Assembly (NCBI RefSeq): GCF_008974245.1
Contig: NZ_BBZI01000005.1
Location: 592,180 to 656,179 of the forward strand
Length of the DNA: 64,000 nt
Source of the DNA: Streptomyces abyssomicinicus
GTDB lineage: Bacteria; Actinomycetota; Actinomycetes; Streptomycetales; Streptomycetaceae
Direction of reading: 5' to 3'
The notes below the pieces were generated by a model. It ran no database searches. It was not told where the DNA came from and worked only from the letters and a program-made list of their open reading frames with translations. Positions 11,751-20,350 of this stretch are shown here, in pieces. The position numbers and the translations under genes are program-made. Numbering within the stretch: the first letter of the stretch is position 1; the number at the start of each line of letters is the position of its first letter.

Positions 11751-12029
11751 TCAGGACGTGTCGCGGGTGAGGCGGACCATCGCGCGGTACAGGGCGCCGG
11801 GGGCTGCGTCGCCCGCGGCGTGGAGGACGCCGGCGTTGGCCATGAGCAGGATCGGCAAGCCGCGCCACGGATCGGGGTCGGCGAGGGCTTCGCGGGTGGC
11901 GGCGGCGTAGGCGTCCATGCGGTCGGCGAAGACGGCGCTGATCAGCTCGTCGCGGGTGGCGAAACGGCGCGAGAGGGTCGCCTTGCCGACGCCGGCCAGG
12001 CGCTCACCTCCGAGCAGGAGCGCGAGCAA
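11751..12029 (-). pseudogene. Decayed TetR-family regulator (internal deletions)
   Basis: The second half of a TetR DNA-binding domain is clear (AGVGKATLSRRFATRDELI, then a FADRMDAYA helix and DPDPWRGL). The first helices are missing, replaced by MLALLLGGERL. Directly after WRGL the sequence jumps to ILLMANAGVLHAAGDAAPG, normally about 60-80 residues further on in this family. The total of 92 residues is half the family length. Two deletions therefore seem to have removed the N-terminus and the ligand-domain core. Just beyond, on the + strand, a frame ending at 12098 reads like an orphan C-terminal tail of another lost gene. Confidence 0.65.
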
Positions 12030-12185
12030 CTCCTCCTGCTGCCCCTCGGCCTCGTCAAGATCGCGGCCCCGCTGGTGCCGGGCCTCGCGACGCTCTGAGA
12101 GCGGTTTCCCACGACAGGTGGGGGCCGGAGAACAATACGATGGCGCGCGATCGTCGCCGGCTCTAAGCTGTGCCGTGTTCGCGAA

Positions 12186-12200
12186 GCACTCGGTGAGTGC
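12186..12200 (+). promoter_or_regulatory. Small inverted repeat upstream of the rsgA leader
   Basis: GCACTC-GGT-GAGTGC is a perfect 6-bp inverted repeat ending 24 bases before the ribosome site of the short leader frame. A -10-like TAAGCT lies just upstream near 12164. It could be an operator or a 5'-UTR hairpin; nothing distinguishes the two. Confidence 0.35.
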
Positions 12201-12238
12201 TGTTCGTGCGAGTTGAGATTCTCCGGGAGGTGTGACCG

Positions 12239-12310
12239 ATGGCTGTCTCTGTGATGGGCCTTGCCCGCGTCCAGCAGTTCGTTCCGTTCACCTCCGTGGC
12301 CTCCGGCTGA
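12239..12310 (+). CDS. Candidate 23-residue leader peptide before rsgA
   Basis: ATG at 12239 is preceded by GGGAGG with an eight-base gap, one of the better ribosome sites in the window, and opens a 23-codon frame (MAVSVMGLARVQQFVPFTSV then ASG) ending in TGA at 12308. It stops 63 bases before the TTG start of rsgA. The strong site, the closeness to rsgA and the palindrome over the rsgA ribosome site suggest a regulatory leader. It has no recognised homologue and could be fortuitous. Confidence 0.4.
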   Translation: MAVSVMGLARVQQFVPFTSVASG

Positions 12311-12355
12311 CACTTCTCTCTTCTTCCGCGCCTGTGATGCGCGGTGCCGGGGCCG

Positions 12356-12367
12356 CCCTTCGAAGGG
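12356..12367 (+). promoter_or_regulatory. Palindrome covering the rsgA ribosome-binding site
   Basis: CCCTTCGAAGGG is a perfect 12-base palindrome. Its right half contains the AAGGG (12363-12367) that serves the TTG start at 12374. In RNA it could fold as a small CCCU/AGGG hairpin and hide the ribosome site; the same GGG can instead pair with CCC at 12371-12373. This is suggestive of translational control, not proof. Confidence 0.4.
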
Positions 12368-12373
12368 TTTCCC

Positions 12374-13477
12374 TTGAATCTCTCTTCTCTTTCGGCTTCG
12401 TCGCACTCCCTTGCCCGCTTCGGCTGGGACGAGGGGTGGGAGGCCGCGTTCTCCCCGTACGCCGCCCAGGGGCTGCTGCCCGGGCGCGTGATCCGGGTCG
12501 ACCGCGGGCAGTGCGACGTGGTCACCTCCGAGGGCGTGGTGCGCGCGGACACCGCGTTCGTCACCCCGCACGACCCGATGCGGGTCGTCTGCACCGGGGA
12601 CTGGGCCGCCGTGGACCCGGTCGGCGGTGAACCCCGCTACGTGCGGGAGTACCTGCCGCGGCGGACCGCGTTCGTGCGGTCGACGTCGTCCAAGCGGTCC
12701 GAGGGGCAGGTGCTCGCCGCCAACGTGGACCACGTGGTCGTCGCCGTGTCGCTGGCGGTGGAGCTGGAGTACGCGCGCATCGAACGGTTCCTGGCCCTGG
12801 CCTGGGAGTCGGGCGCGCAGCCGCTGGTGGTGCTCACCAAGGCCGACCTGGTGCCCGACCCCGTGACGCTCGGGCACCTGGTGCGCGACGTCGAGGGGAC
12901 GGCGCCCGGGGTGCAGGTGCTGGCGGTCAGCGCCGAGACCGGTGAGGGCGTCGACGTGCTGGCGGCGACCGTGGCCGGCGGGACCACCGTGCTGCTGGGT
13001 CAGTCCGGCGCGGGGAAGTCGACGCTGGCCAACGCGCTCCTCGGCGAGGAGGCGATGACCGTGCAGGCCGCGCGCGAGGTCGACGGCAAGGGCCGGCACA
13101 CCACGACCACCCGCAACCTGTTCGCGCTGCCCGGCGGGGGCGTGCTGATCGACACGCCGGGGCTGCGCGGTGTCGGGCTCTGGGACGCCGGCCGGGGCGT
13201 CGGGCAGGTGTTCTCGGAGATCGAGGAACTGGCCGCCGACTGCCGGTTCCACGACTGCGCCCACGTCGCCGAGCCCGGGTGCGCGGTGCTCGCCGCGCTC
13301 GACTCGGGCGAGCTGCCCGAGCGGCGCCTGGAGAGCTACCGGAAGCTGCTCCGGGAGAACCAGTACATCGTGGCCAAGACCGACGCCCGGGCCAGGGCCG
13401 AGATGCGGCGCGAGTGGAAGCGCCGCGGGGCCGAGGGGCGGGCCGCGATGGAGGCCAAGCGGGGCCGCGCGCGGTAG
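12374..13477 (+). CDS. rsgA: Ribosome small-subunit GTPase RsgA (second-copy type)
   Basis: A 367-residue circularly permuted GTPase that tests late 30S subunits. An N-terminal OB-fold (GRVIRVDRGQCDVV) is followed by the permuted G motifs: NVDHVV, TKAD, the P-loop GQSGAGKST (209-217), and DTPGLRG. A C-terminal zinc site is visible (C290, C295 and C303 with H293/H297), then a basic tail rich in Arg/Lys. The TTG at 12374 was chosen because AAGGG sits six bases upstream; a GTG at 12344 is the alternative. Streptomyces usually also carry an rsgA next to aroA. This copy has no such neighbours and is probably a paralogue. Confidence 0.92.
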   Translation: MNLSSLSASSHSLARFGWDEGWEAAFSPYAAQGLLPGRVIRVDRGQCDVVTSEGVVRADTAFVTPHDPMRVVCTGDWAAVDPVGGEPRYVREYLPRRTAFVRSTSSKRSEGQVLAANVDHVVVAVSLAVELEYARIERFLALAWESGAQPLVVLTKADLVPDPVTLGHLVRDVEGTAPGVQVLAVSAETGEGVDVLAATVAGGTTVLLGQSGAGKSTLANALLGEEAMTVQAAREVDGKGRHTTTTRNLFALPGGGVLIDTPGLRGVGLWDAGRGVGQVFSEIEELAADCRFHDCAHVAEPGCAVLAALDSGELPERRLESYRKLLRENQYIVAKTDARARAEMRREWKRRGAEGRAAMEAKRGRAR

Positions 13478-13605
13478 CCACGTGCGGCCACCGCGCGCAG
13501 GGCAAGGGCGCGGGGCGAGGGCGACGCGGCCGAACGGCCCCGCCGCCACCTCGTCGACGCCGGGTTAAACCTCCGTCACACCCCTCTTGCGGGTGGATCT
13601 TGACG

Positions 13606-13636
13606 ACGCGACCGACACGGAGTGTGTCGGTCGCGT
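13606..13636 (+). terminator. Strong 13-bp hairpin downstream of rsgA
   Basis: ACGCGACCGACAC and GTGTCGGTCGCGT form a perfect 13-bp stem with the five-base loop GGAGT. It lies 129 bases after the rsgA stop and just before the promoter region of the SGNH hydrolase. There is no U-tract, which is common for Streptomyces terminators; it could also be a 5'-leader or operator element of the next gene. Confidence 0.55.
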
Positions 13637-13656
13637 TACGTTGTGGAACTGTCGGC

Positions 13657-13675
13657 TTAGTCAAGGCTCACCTGA
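13657..13675 (+). promoter_or_regulatory. Possible DmdR/IdeR-type iron box
   Basis: TTAGTCAAGGCTCACCTGA matches the remembered actinobacterial iron-box consensus TTAGGTTAGGCTCACCTAA at 15 of 19 positions, with the right half AGGCTCACCT intact. It is 37 bases before the ATG of the secreted SGNH hydrolase, a position where an iron repressor would block transcription. The left half is weak, so this is a prediction. Confidence 0.5.
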
Positions 13676-13711
13676 CGCATGGCCAACTGAACAGTGCGGA
13701 GGACGGAATAC

Positions 13712-14929
13712 ATGGTCAAGGCGGTACGGGTCATCGTGGCGCTGCTCCTGGTTCTGCTGGGTACGGCACCGGCCCACGCGGCGACGCCCGACCGTCGGGG
13801 GGAGAAGGAGAAATGGACCGGCACCTGGGCGGCCGCGGCCTCCGGCACCGCGCTTCCGCTGCCCGGCGCGTCCATCCGCAACGTGGTGCACACCAGCGTC
13901 GGCGGCAGCACGGCGCGGGTCCGTCTCTCCAACCGGCTCGGCATCCGTCCGCTCCGCCTCGGCTCGGTCACCCTGGCCCTGCAGGAACACGGCTACTTCC
14001 CCCGGCCGGACGCGGTGCCGGGCACCATGCGTCAGGTGCTCTTCCGCGGCAGACCCACGGCGGTGGTGCCGGCCGGCAAGGAGATCGTCAGCGATCCGGT
14101 GCGGCTCCAGGTGCCGGGTGACTCCAACCTCCTGGTGTCGGTGTACACGCCCTTCGACGACGGGCCGGCGACGTATCACCGGATCGCCAAGCAGACCAAC
14201 TTCGTCGCCTACGGCACCGACCGTGCCGCGGACGTCCACGGCGGGGCCTACACCTCGACCGTCCGGTCCTGGTACTACGTGACGGGCGTGGACGTCCGCA
14301 CCGCGCGGGCGGCCGGGAGCGTGGTGGCGCTGGGTGACAGCCTCACCGACGGCGTGGGGACGACGCCCGACAGCAACAGCCGCTGGCCGGACCGGCTGGC
14401 CGACCGGCTCGCCGCGCTGCCCCCGCGGCACCGCCTCGGAGTGCTGAACACCGGGATCTCCGGCAACCGGATCCTCAACGACCGGTCCGGGCCGAGCGCG
14501 CTCCACCGTTTCGACGCCGACGTCCTGCGGCGCAGCGGCGTGCGGACGGTGATCGTGCTGGAGGGCATCAACGACGTGATGACCGACGCGGCGGGCAGGG
14601 AGGGGATCAAGGCGTTCCGCAGGGCGTACCGGACGATCGCCGAGCGGGCGCACGCGAAGGGGATCAGGGTCGTCGGCGCGACGCTCACGCCCTACCGGGG
14701 GCATCTCGCCTACACCCCGGGGCGTGAGGCGCTGCGCCAGCAGGTCAACCGCTACCTCCGCGAGGACGCGCCGTTCGACGCGGTGGTGGACTTCGACGCG
14801 GCGGTGCGTGATCCGCGGCGGCCGGACCGGATCCGGCCCGCCTACGATCCCGGCGACCACCTGCACTTCAACGACGCGGGGATGAAGGCGCTGGCACGGG
14901 CGGTCGATCTGAAGGCGCTGCGGGGTTAA
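13712..14929 (+). CDS. Secreted SGNH/GDSL-family hydrolase
   Basis: A 405-residue exported esterase or lipase-like enzyme. It begins with a signal peptide (MVKAVRVIVALLLVLLG, cleavage expected after AHA near 26). An N-terminal beta-rich region precedes the SGNH core: block I GDSLTDG with the nucleophilic Ser, block II GISGNR, block III GINDV, and block V DHLHFN with the Asp-His pair. Start: ATG 13712 has GGAGGA eight bases upstream; a GTG 18 bases earlier would spoil the signal peptide. It is convergent with the DUF456 gene, ten bases away. Family members cleave esters on lipids or sugars; the substrate is unknown. A possible iron box lies upstream. Confidence 0.9.
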   Translation: MVKAVRVIVALLLVLLGTAPAHAATPDRRGEKEKWTGTWAAAASGTALPLPGASIRNVVHTSVGGSTARVRLSNRLGIRPLRLGSVTLALQEHGYFPRPDAVPGTMRQVLFRGRPTAVVPAGKEIVSDPVRLQVPGDSNLLVSVYTPFDDGPATYHRIAKQTNFVAYGTDRAADVHGGAYTSTVRSWYYVTGVDVRTARAAGSVVALGDSLTDGVGTTPDSNSRWPDRLADRLAALPPRHRLGVLNTGISGNRILNDRSGPSALHRFDADVLRRSGVRTVIVLEGINDVMTDAAGREGIKAFRRAYRTIAERAHAKGIRVVGATLTPYRGHLAYTPGREALRQQVNRYLREDAPFDAVVDFDAAVRDPRRPDRIRPAYDPGDHLHFNDAGMKALARAVDLKALRG

Positions 14930-14939
14930 GGCTTGATGT

Positions 14940-15434
14940 TCAGCTTGTGAGGACTGTGAGGAGCCAGGCGCCGAGGACCAGGAGCGCTGCGTAGAGTTCC
15001 ACGAGCAGCACTGTGCCCCCGGACCGCATCAGGTTCCGGACCGCCGCCCTCGCCTCGCGGGGGCGGCGGCGTTCGCGCACCCGTTCGTGCAGGTAGAGAC
15101 CGCCGAGGAAGCCGGGTACGGCGCCGACGACCGGCAGCAGGAAGAAGCCGAGGAACGCGCCGGCGCCCGCGTAGCCGCGCAGGTCGGACCGGCGGCCGAC
15201 GGCGGTGGTCCGGGAGCCCTGCCGGTGCGCGAGCTGGGCGCGCAGCAGCTGGGCCAGCAGGAGCAGGAGGGTGGCGCCCACCAGCACCGCCCAGGCGGTG
15301 GGCCGCGGTTCGTTGAGCGCCCACCACAGCACACCGGCCCACACGAGCCAGGACCCGGGGACCCCGGGCGCCAAGACTCCGCAGGTGCCGAGCAGGATGA
15401 CCGCCCCGGCCAGCAGGAGTTCCCACGCTCCCAT
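14940..15434 (-). CDS. DUF456 small membrane protein
   Basis: A 164-residue integral membrane protein with about four hydrophobic segments, beginning MGAWELLLAGAVILLGTCG. The GVLAPGVPGSWLVWAGVLWW stretch and the glycine-rich PVVGAVPGFLGGLYLHERVR hairpin are typical of DUF456. The role is unknown; it lies in the cytoplasmic membrane. GGAGGA directly precedes the ATG, a tight fit, but no other in-frame start is nearby. The frame stays open for over 1,000 codons upstream only as an antisense shadow of the next gene. Confidence 0.85.
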   Translation of the reverse strand: MGAWELLLAGAVILLGTCGVLAPGVPGSWLVWAGVLWWALNEPRPTAWAVLVGATLLLLLAQLLRAQLAHRQGSRTTAVGRRSDLRGYAGAGAFLGFFLLPVVGAVPGFLGGLYLHERVRERRRPREARAAVRNLMRSGGTVLLVELYAALLVLGAWLLTVLTS

Positions 15435-15608
15435 TCCTCCAGGGTGCCGGAAGCGGGCGGTGTGTGCGGGGTATGGCGCGGCCGTGGGTTTGCGGTGACT
15501 TCGGATTGTTGTTCGGGTTGTCGTCCGAGAATGTGTTCCAGGCGCGCTGTCCCGCCCGCATGCCGGATGCGCGGTTTCAGACGCCTGGCGCGGTCGATGA
15601 TTAGGGGC

Positions 15609-18392
15609 ATGAGCCAACAGGGGGAGACGCCCACCGGCCGCCGGGACGAGGGCGGGTCCGAGGACGACTGGTGGGGCCAGTTGTACGACGATGCCGCCGG
15701 TGACACGGGGCCGACGGCGGCTCCGGACTCCCTCGACGACCGGTTCGCCTCGGTGGCGGGGACGGTGGGTGCGGGTGCGGGTGCCGGTGCGGGCGCGGAG
15801 GACGGTGCCCCGGTGGTCGGCCGGAGCGTTCCCGCGCCGCGGCCCGAGCCCGGGTCCGAGGCGCCCTCCGCCCCACCGGCCGGGGTGGCCTGGGAGGCGC
15901 CGGGGGACCGGTCTGCGGCGGGGCCGGGCGGCGGGCCGCGTTCCGTGCGGGGGCCCGGACCGGCCGACCGGGTGGTGGACGCCCCGGGGAACACCGGACC
16001 GTCCGACCGGGTGGGCCCTTCGGCCGACGGTGGACCGCCGGAGCGCCGGCCGGGCCTCGCGGACGCGGCGGGACCGGCCGAGTGGGAGGAGGGTGCGGAA
16101 GGCGGACCCGTGCCGCCGCGGAAGGAGGGCGTGGGGCCGCGCGCCACGGCCCCGTGGTGGGCCGGCGCAGGTGATGCCGACCGCCCGGCCGCCGGGGCGG
16201 AGGGCGGCGGGGCCGGGCCGGGCGACCGGGCGCGGCGGTCCGACGCCGCCACGGACGGCGCTCCCGACGGGGCCGGGGACGGAGCCGAGCCGGACGGCCG
16301 GGGCACAGGACGGTCGCTGGGGGCCGCGCAGGGAGAGGACCGGAGGCCGGGGCCGCCGGGCGGTGGGGGCGCGCCGGGACCGAGGGTGCCCGGCTACATG
16401 AGGGACGGCGACCACCGGGGTGGCACGGGGGGACGCGGGACCGAGGAGGGCGGTCCCCGGGCCGGCGCCGGCGGCGGTGCCGAGCAGGGCGGTCCGGACG
16501 CGTGGCCGGGACCTGCGACGGGGCCGCGTGCCGACGACGCCGCGTCCGGCGCCCGGGAGGGAGGCGATCGCTGGACGTCCGGTGCGGCCGGGTGGTTCGG
16601 CACCGGTGCGGGCACCGTCCGGGGCGCCGGTCCGGCGGACCGTCCTCGCGGGAGCGGGAGCGGGAGCGGGACCGGGACCGGGACCGAGACCGGGACCGGG
16701 ACCGGGAGCGGTGACAGGGGGCCCGGCGGCAACGGGAGCGCGTCCGGCCTGGCCGGCCGCCCCGGGTCCGGCGGCGCGGTCGCACCGAACAGCTACACCT
16801 CGCGCCCGGGCCCCGGTGCCGACGACGGCGGAACACCAGGCGACCGTGCCCCCCGAGATCCGGCGGACGGCGCTGGTACGGGTGGCAGGCCGGGAGTGCC
16901 CGGCGGCTACGGGAGTGGGTCCGGCCCGGCCGACGGCATCGGGGCCGACGCCGATGCCGACCCGGTCGGCGGTGCGGGCGCCTCGAGCGGCTACCCGACG
17001 AGCACGGGTCCTGGTGATCGTGACCCCGGAGATCCGGCGGACGGTGCCGGTGCGGGTGGCAGGCCCGGGGCGCCCGGTGGTGCGCGGGGCGGGGGCGGCC
17101 CGGGTGGGGCGTCGTGGGGCGCCGGCGGTGTGGGCGTCGGGGACGGCGGGGCCGCGTCCGGTGGCGGGGGCCGAGGCGGCGACCGGGCGGCCGGAGTTCC
17201 CGGGGCGCCCCGTGGCGTGCGGAGCGGAACCGGACCCGCCGACAGCCCCGCGCGGGCGGCCGGTCCCGGCACCGGCGCCGTCGCGGGCACGCCTGTCGCG
17301 GGCACGTCCGGCGCGGGCGACGCCGCGGGAGCCCCCGGAGGCGCCGGCGCCTCCGGGGACCGGGGGGTGCCGCCGCAGGCACGGCCCGAGGGGGCCGGTG
17401 GGCCACCCCCCGACCGCGTGACGCTGGACCTCGCCGGCACCGGTGCCGGGGACGAGGGCGAAGGGCGGGCCGGGGCGTTGGCGTACGTGGGGGAGGAGCC
17501 GCCGAGCTACGAGCCCGAGCCGACCTCGCTGCCCATGGCGGACCCCGGGGCCCTGGAGGACCTGGTGCCGGACACCGTCCTGGACGGCGCGCGGCACGGC
17601 GCGCTGACCCTGCGGGCCGCGTCCGTGCGCGGGGACTCCGCCCGCTACCGGGGCGAGGTCCGGCGCGACGCGCTGCTGACCGCCCGGTTCGGGGTGGGCG
17701 ACCGCGCGCTCGTCCTGGTGGCCGTGGCCACGGGCGCCCGCGCCACCCCCGAGGGGCAGCGGGCCGCCGCCACGGCCTGCCGCTGGATCGGCCAGGCCGT
17801 CGGCCGCAGCGCCGCCCGGCTCGCCGAGGACATCCGCGAAGGGCGCCGCGCCGACCTCCGGGCGGGCCTGCAACGGCTCACCGACCGCAGCCTCGGCCGT
17901 CTCCGCGCCGCCGCCGGTGAGGGCCGCGAGCCCGGCGGGGGCGAGGCGTCGCTGCGCTGCCTGCTGCTGCCCGCCGACCCCGAATGCCGCACCCGGGTGT
18001 TCTTCGGCGTCGGCGAGGGCGGCCTGCACCGGCTGCGCGACGGCGACTGGCAGGACCTCGAACCCCGCCCCGCCGGGCCCGGGGCGAAGCCCGGCGAGCT
18101 CACCCTCGACCTCGGCATAGCCACCCCTCCGAGCCCCTACGAACCGGCGCCCGAACCGCCCCGCGCGCCGTTCCGGTTCCGCACCTGTGTCGCCCGGCCG
18201 GGGGACCGGCTGCTGATGTCCGCGGCCGGCCTGGCCGAACCGATGGAGGACGAGCCCGCGCTCCTCACCCACCTGGCACGGCGGTGGGCCGCGCCCGAGC
18301 CGCCCGGACTCGCCGGCTTCCTGGCGGACGTGCAGGTGCGGGTGAAGGGTTACGCCGACGACCGTACGGCGGTGGCCGTCTGGGAGGCGTGA
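15609..18392 (+). CDS. PP2C-like phosphatase domain behind a giant disordered region
   Basis: A 927-residue protein. After a short acidic N-terminus (SEDDWWGQLYDDAAGD) come roughly 580 residues of Gly/Pro/Ala/Asp/Arg-rich low-complexity sequence, including GSGSGTGTGTETGTGTGSG and a repeated DPADGAGxGGRPGxPGG block (near 16860 and 17035). The C-terminal 290 residues (from about 17540) are an orderly domain (SVRGDSARYRGEVRRDALL, LVLVAVATGAR, GDRLLMSAAGLAEP) resembling actinobacterial PP2C-type proteins; several metal-binding Asp of active PP2C are not evident, so it may be a pseudophosphatase. Start ATG 15609 follows AGGGG. A regulatory or scaffolding role in signalling is inferred. Confidence 0.75.
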   Translation: MSQQGETPTGRRDEGGSEDDWWGQLYDDAAGDTGPTAAPDSLDDRFASVAGTVGAGAGAGAGAEDGAPVVGRSVPAPRPEPGSEAPSAPPAGVAWEAPGDRSAAGPGGGPRSVRGPGPADRVVDAPGNTGPSDRVGPSADGGPPERRPGLADAAGPAEWEEGAEGGPVPPRKEGVGPRATAPWWAGAGDADRPAAGAEGGGAGPGDRARRSDAATDGAPDGAGDGAEPDGRGTGRSLGAAQGEDRRPGPPGGGGAPGPRVPGYMRDGDHRGGTGGRGTEEGGPRAGAGGGAEQGGPDAWPGPATGPRADDAASGAREGGDRWTSGAAGWFGTGAGTVRGAGPADRPRGSGSGSGTGTGTETGTGTGSGDRGPGGNGSASGLAGRPGSGGAVAPNSYTSRPGPGADDGGTPGDRAPRDPADGAGTGGRPGVPGGYGSGSGPADGIGADADADPVGGAGASSGYPTSTGPGDRDPGDPADGAGAGGRPGAPGGARGGGGPGGASWGAGGVGVGDGGAASGGGGRGGDRAAGVPGAPRGVRSGTGPADSPARAAGPGTGAVAGTPVAGTSGAGDAAGAPGGAGASGDRGVPPQARPEGAGGPPPDRVTLDLAGTGAGDEGEGRAGALAYVGEEPPSYEPEPTSLPMADPGALEDLVPDTVLDGARHGALTLRAASVRGDSARYRGEVRRDALLTARFGVGDRALVLVAVATGARATPEGQRAAATACRWIGQAVGRSAARLAEDIREGRRADLRAGLQRLTDRSLGRLRAAAGEGREPGGGEASLRCLLLPADPECRTRVFFGVGEGGLHRLRDGDWQDLEPRPAGPGAKPGELTLDLGIATPPSPYEPAPEPPRAPFRFRTCVARPGDRLLMSAAGLAEPMEDEPALLTHLARRWAAPEPPGLAGFLADVQVRVKGYADDRTAVAVWEA

Positions 18393-18483
18393 TCCCGGGC
18401 CGCGTGGATTGATGGTCCCCAGAACGGGGACACGAGCGGTCCGGACACGGATCGTGAGCACGCAGCGAAGGGCACGCCTCACC

Positions 18484-20226
18484 ATGGCCAAGCAGAACGT
18501 CGCTGAGCAGTTCGTCGACATCCTCACCCGCGCGGGCGTGCGGCGCATGTACGGGGTGGTCGGGGACAGCCTCAACCCCGTGGTGGACGCCGTCCGCCGC
18601 CACAAGGGCATCGACTGGGTGCACGTGCGCCACGAGGAGGCCGCCGCCTTCGCCGCGGGCGCCGAGGCGCAGATCACCGGGCAGCTGGCCGCCTGCGCCG
18701 GCTCCTGCGGTCCCGGCAACCTGCACCTGATCAACGGGCTGTACGACGCCCACCGGTCCATGGCCCCGGTACTGGCCCTCGCCTCGCACATCCCCTCCTC
18801 GGAGATCGGGCTCGGCTTCTTCCAGGAGACCCACCCGGACCGGCTGTTCCGCGACTGCAGCCACTACAGCGAGATGATCTCCAGCCCGGCGCAGATGCCG
18901 CGCCTGCTGAACACCGCCGTCCAGAACGCGGTGGGCCGCTCCGGCGTCAGCGTCGTCACCCTGCCCGGCGACATCGCCGACCAGCCCGCGCCCGAGGGCG
19001 CGTACGACACCGCCCTGGTCACTTCCCGGCCGTCGGTCCGCCCCGGCGACACCGAACTCGACGCGCTGGTCGAGCTGATCGACAAGGCGGACAAGGTCAC
19101 CCTGTTCTGCGGCGCCGGCTGCAAGGACGCGCACGGCGAGGTCATGCGGCTCGCCGAACTGCTCAAGTCGCCGGTCGGGCACGCGCTGCGCGGCAAGGAG
19201 TGGATCCAGTACGACAACCCGTACGACGTGGGCATGAGCGGCCTGCTCGGCTACGGCGCCGCCTACGAGGCCACCCACGAGTGCGACCTGCTGATCCTGC
19301 TGGGCACCGACTTCCCCTACAACGCCTTCCTCCCCGACGACGTGCCGATCGCCCAGATCGACGTCCGCCCCGAACGCCTCGGCCGCCGCTCCCGGCTGGA
19401 CCTGGCGGTGTGGGGCGACGTCAAGGAGACCCTGCGGTGCCTGATCCCCAGGGTGAAACCGAAGAAGAACCGCAAGTTCCTCGACAAGATGCTGAAGAAG
19501 CACGCGGACGCGCTGGAGGGAGTGGTCAGCGCCTACACCCGCAAGGTGGACAAGCACGTACCGATCCACCCCGAGTACGTGGCCTCCGTGCTCGACGAAC
19601 TCGCCGACGAAGACGCCGTGTTCACGGTCGACACCGGCATGTGCAACGTGTGGGCCGCGCGCTACATCACCCCCAACGGGCGGCGCCGGGTGATCGGTTC
19701 GTTCTCCCACGGCTCGATGGCCAACGCGCTGCCGATGGCGATCGGGGCGCAGTTCACCGACCGCAAACGGCAGGTCGTCTCGATGTCCGGGGACGGCGGA
19801 TTCGCCATGCTGATGGGCGAGTTCCTCACCCTGGTGCAGTACGACCTGCCCGTGAAGGTGGTGCTGTTCAACAACTCCTCGCTCGGGATGGTCGAGCTGG
19901 AGATGTTGGTCGCCGGCCTGCCCTCGCACGGCACCGCCAACACCAACCCGGACTTCGCCGCCGTCGCCGAGGCGTGCGGCGCCTTCGGGGCGCGGGTGGA
20001 GAAGCCGAAGGACCTCGCGGGCGCCCTGAAGGCCGCCTTCCGGCACAAGGGGCCCGCGCTCGTCGACGTGGTGACCGACCCGAACGCGCTGTCCATCCCG
20101 CCGAAGATCAAGAAGGAGATGGTGACCGGGTTCGCGCTCTCGGCCTCCAAGGTGGTGCTGGACGGCGGTGTGGGAAGGATGCTGCAGATGGCGCGCTCCA
20201 ACCTGCGCAACGTCCCCCGCCCCTGA
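18484..20226 (+). CDS. Thiamine-diphosphate pyruvate oxidase/dehydrogenase (PoxB type)
   Basis: A 580-residue ThDP enzyme. The N-terminal PYR domain has YGVVGDSLNPVVDAV and the catalytic Glu in VRHEEAAAFAAGAEA (about 51). The central domain is followed by the PP domain with SGDGGFAMLMGEF to LFNNSSLGM, the GDG-NN ThDP/Mg motif near 437-463. The closest recalled family is pyruvate dehydrogenase (quinone), which decarboxylates pyruvate to acetate and CO2 with FAD and passes electrons to quinone. The C-terminus is longer than a plain acetolactate synthase and ends ARSNLRNVPRP. ATG 18484 is preceded by GAAGGG; a frame upstream to 18409 has no site. Monocistronic. Confidence 0.88.
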   Translation: MAKQNVAEQFVDILTRAGVRRMYGVVGDSLNPVVDAVRRHKGIDWVHVRHEEAAAFAAGAEAQITGQLAACAGSCGPGNLHLINGLYDAHRSMAPVLALASHIPSSEIGLGFFQETHPDRLFRDCSHYSEMISSPAQMPRLLNTAVQNAVGRSGVSVVTLPGDIADQPAPEGAYDTALVTSRPSVRPGDTELDALVELIDKADKVTLFCGAGCKDAHGEVMRLAELLKSPVGHALRGKEWIQYDNPYDVGMSGLLGYGAAYEATHECDLLILLGTDFPYNAFLPDDVPIAQIDVRPERLGRRSRLDLAVWGDVKETLRCLIPRVKPKKNRKFLDKMLKKHADALEGVVSAYTRKVDKHVPIHPEYVASVLDELADEDAVFTVDTGMCNVWAARYITPNGRRRVIGSFSHGSMANALPMAIGAQFTDRKRQVVSMSGDGGFAMLMGEFLTLVQYDLPVKVVLFNNSSLGMVELEMLVAGLPSHGTANTNPDFAAVAEACGAFGARVEKPKDLAGALKAAFRHKGPALVDVVTDPNALSIPPKIKKEMVTGFALSASKVVLDGGVGRMLQMARSNLRNVPRP

Positions 20227-20350
20227 CGCGGCGACGGGCCGTTCCCCGCCGCCCGCCGGATCGGGATGAGTGCCGCGTTCCGGACGCGGGCATGCATTCC
20301 CGTGAGCGTGTTCGAGAACGAAGTGCGCGAACGGGCGCGAACGGGGGGTC

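Noticed and set aside
11942..13549. Minus-strand frame of 535 codons over rsgA
   Set aside because: Antisense to a clear RsgA gene and rich in Pro/Gly/His without motifs; its first part also crosses the TetR relic.
15435..18791. Long upstream extension of the DUF456 frame
   Set aside because: The frame stays open only because it lies opposite the low-complexity PP2C-like gene; DUF456 proteins are about 160 residues and the ATG at 15434 gives exactly that.
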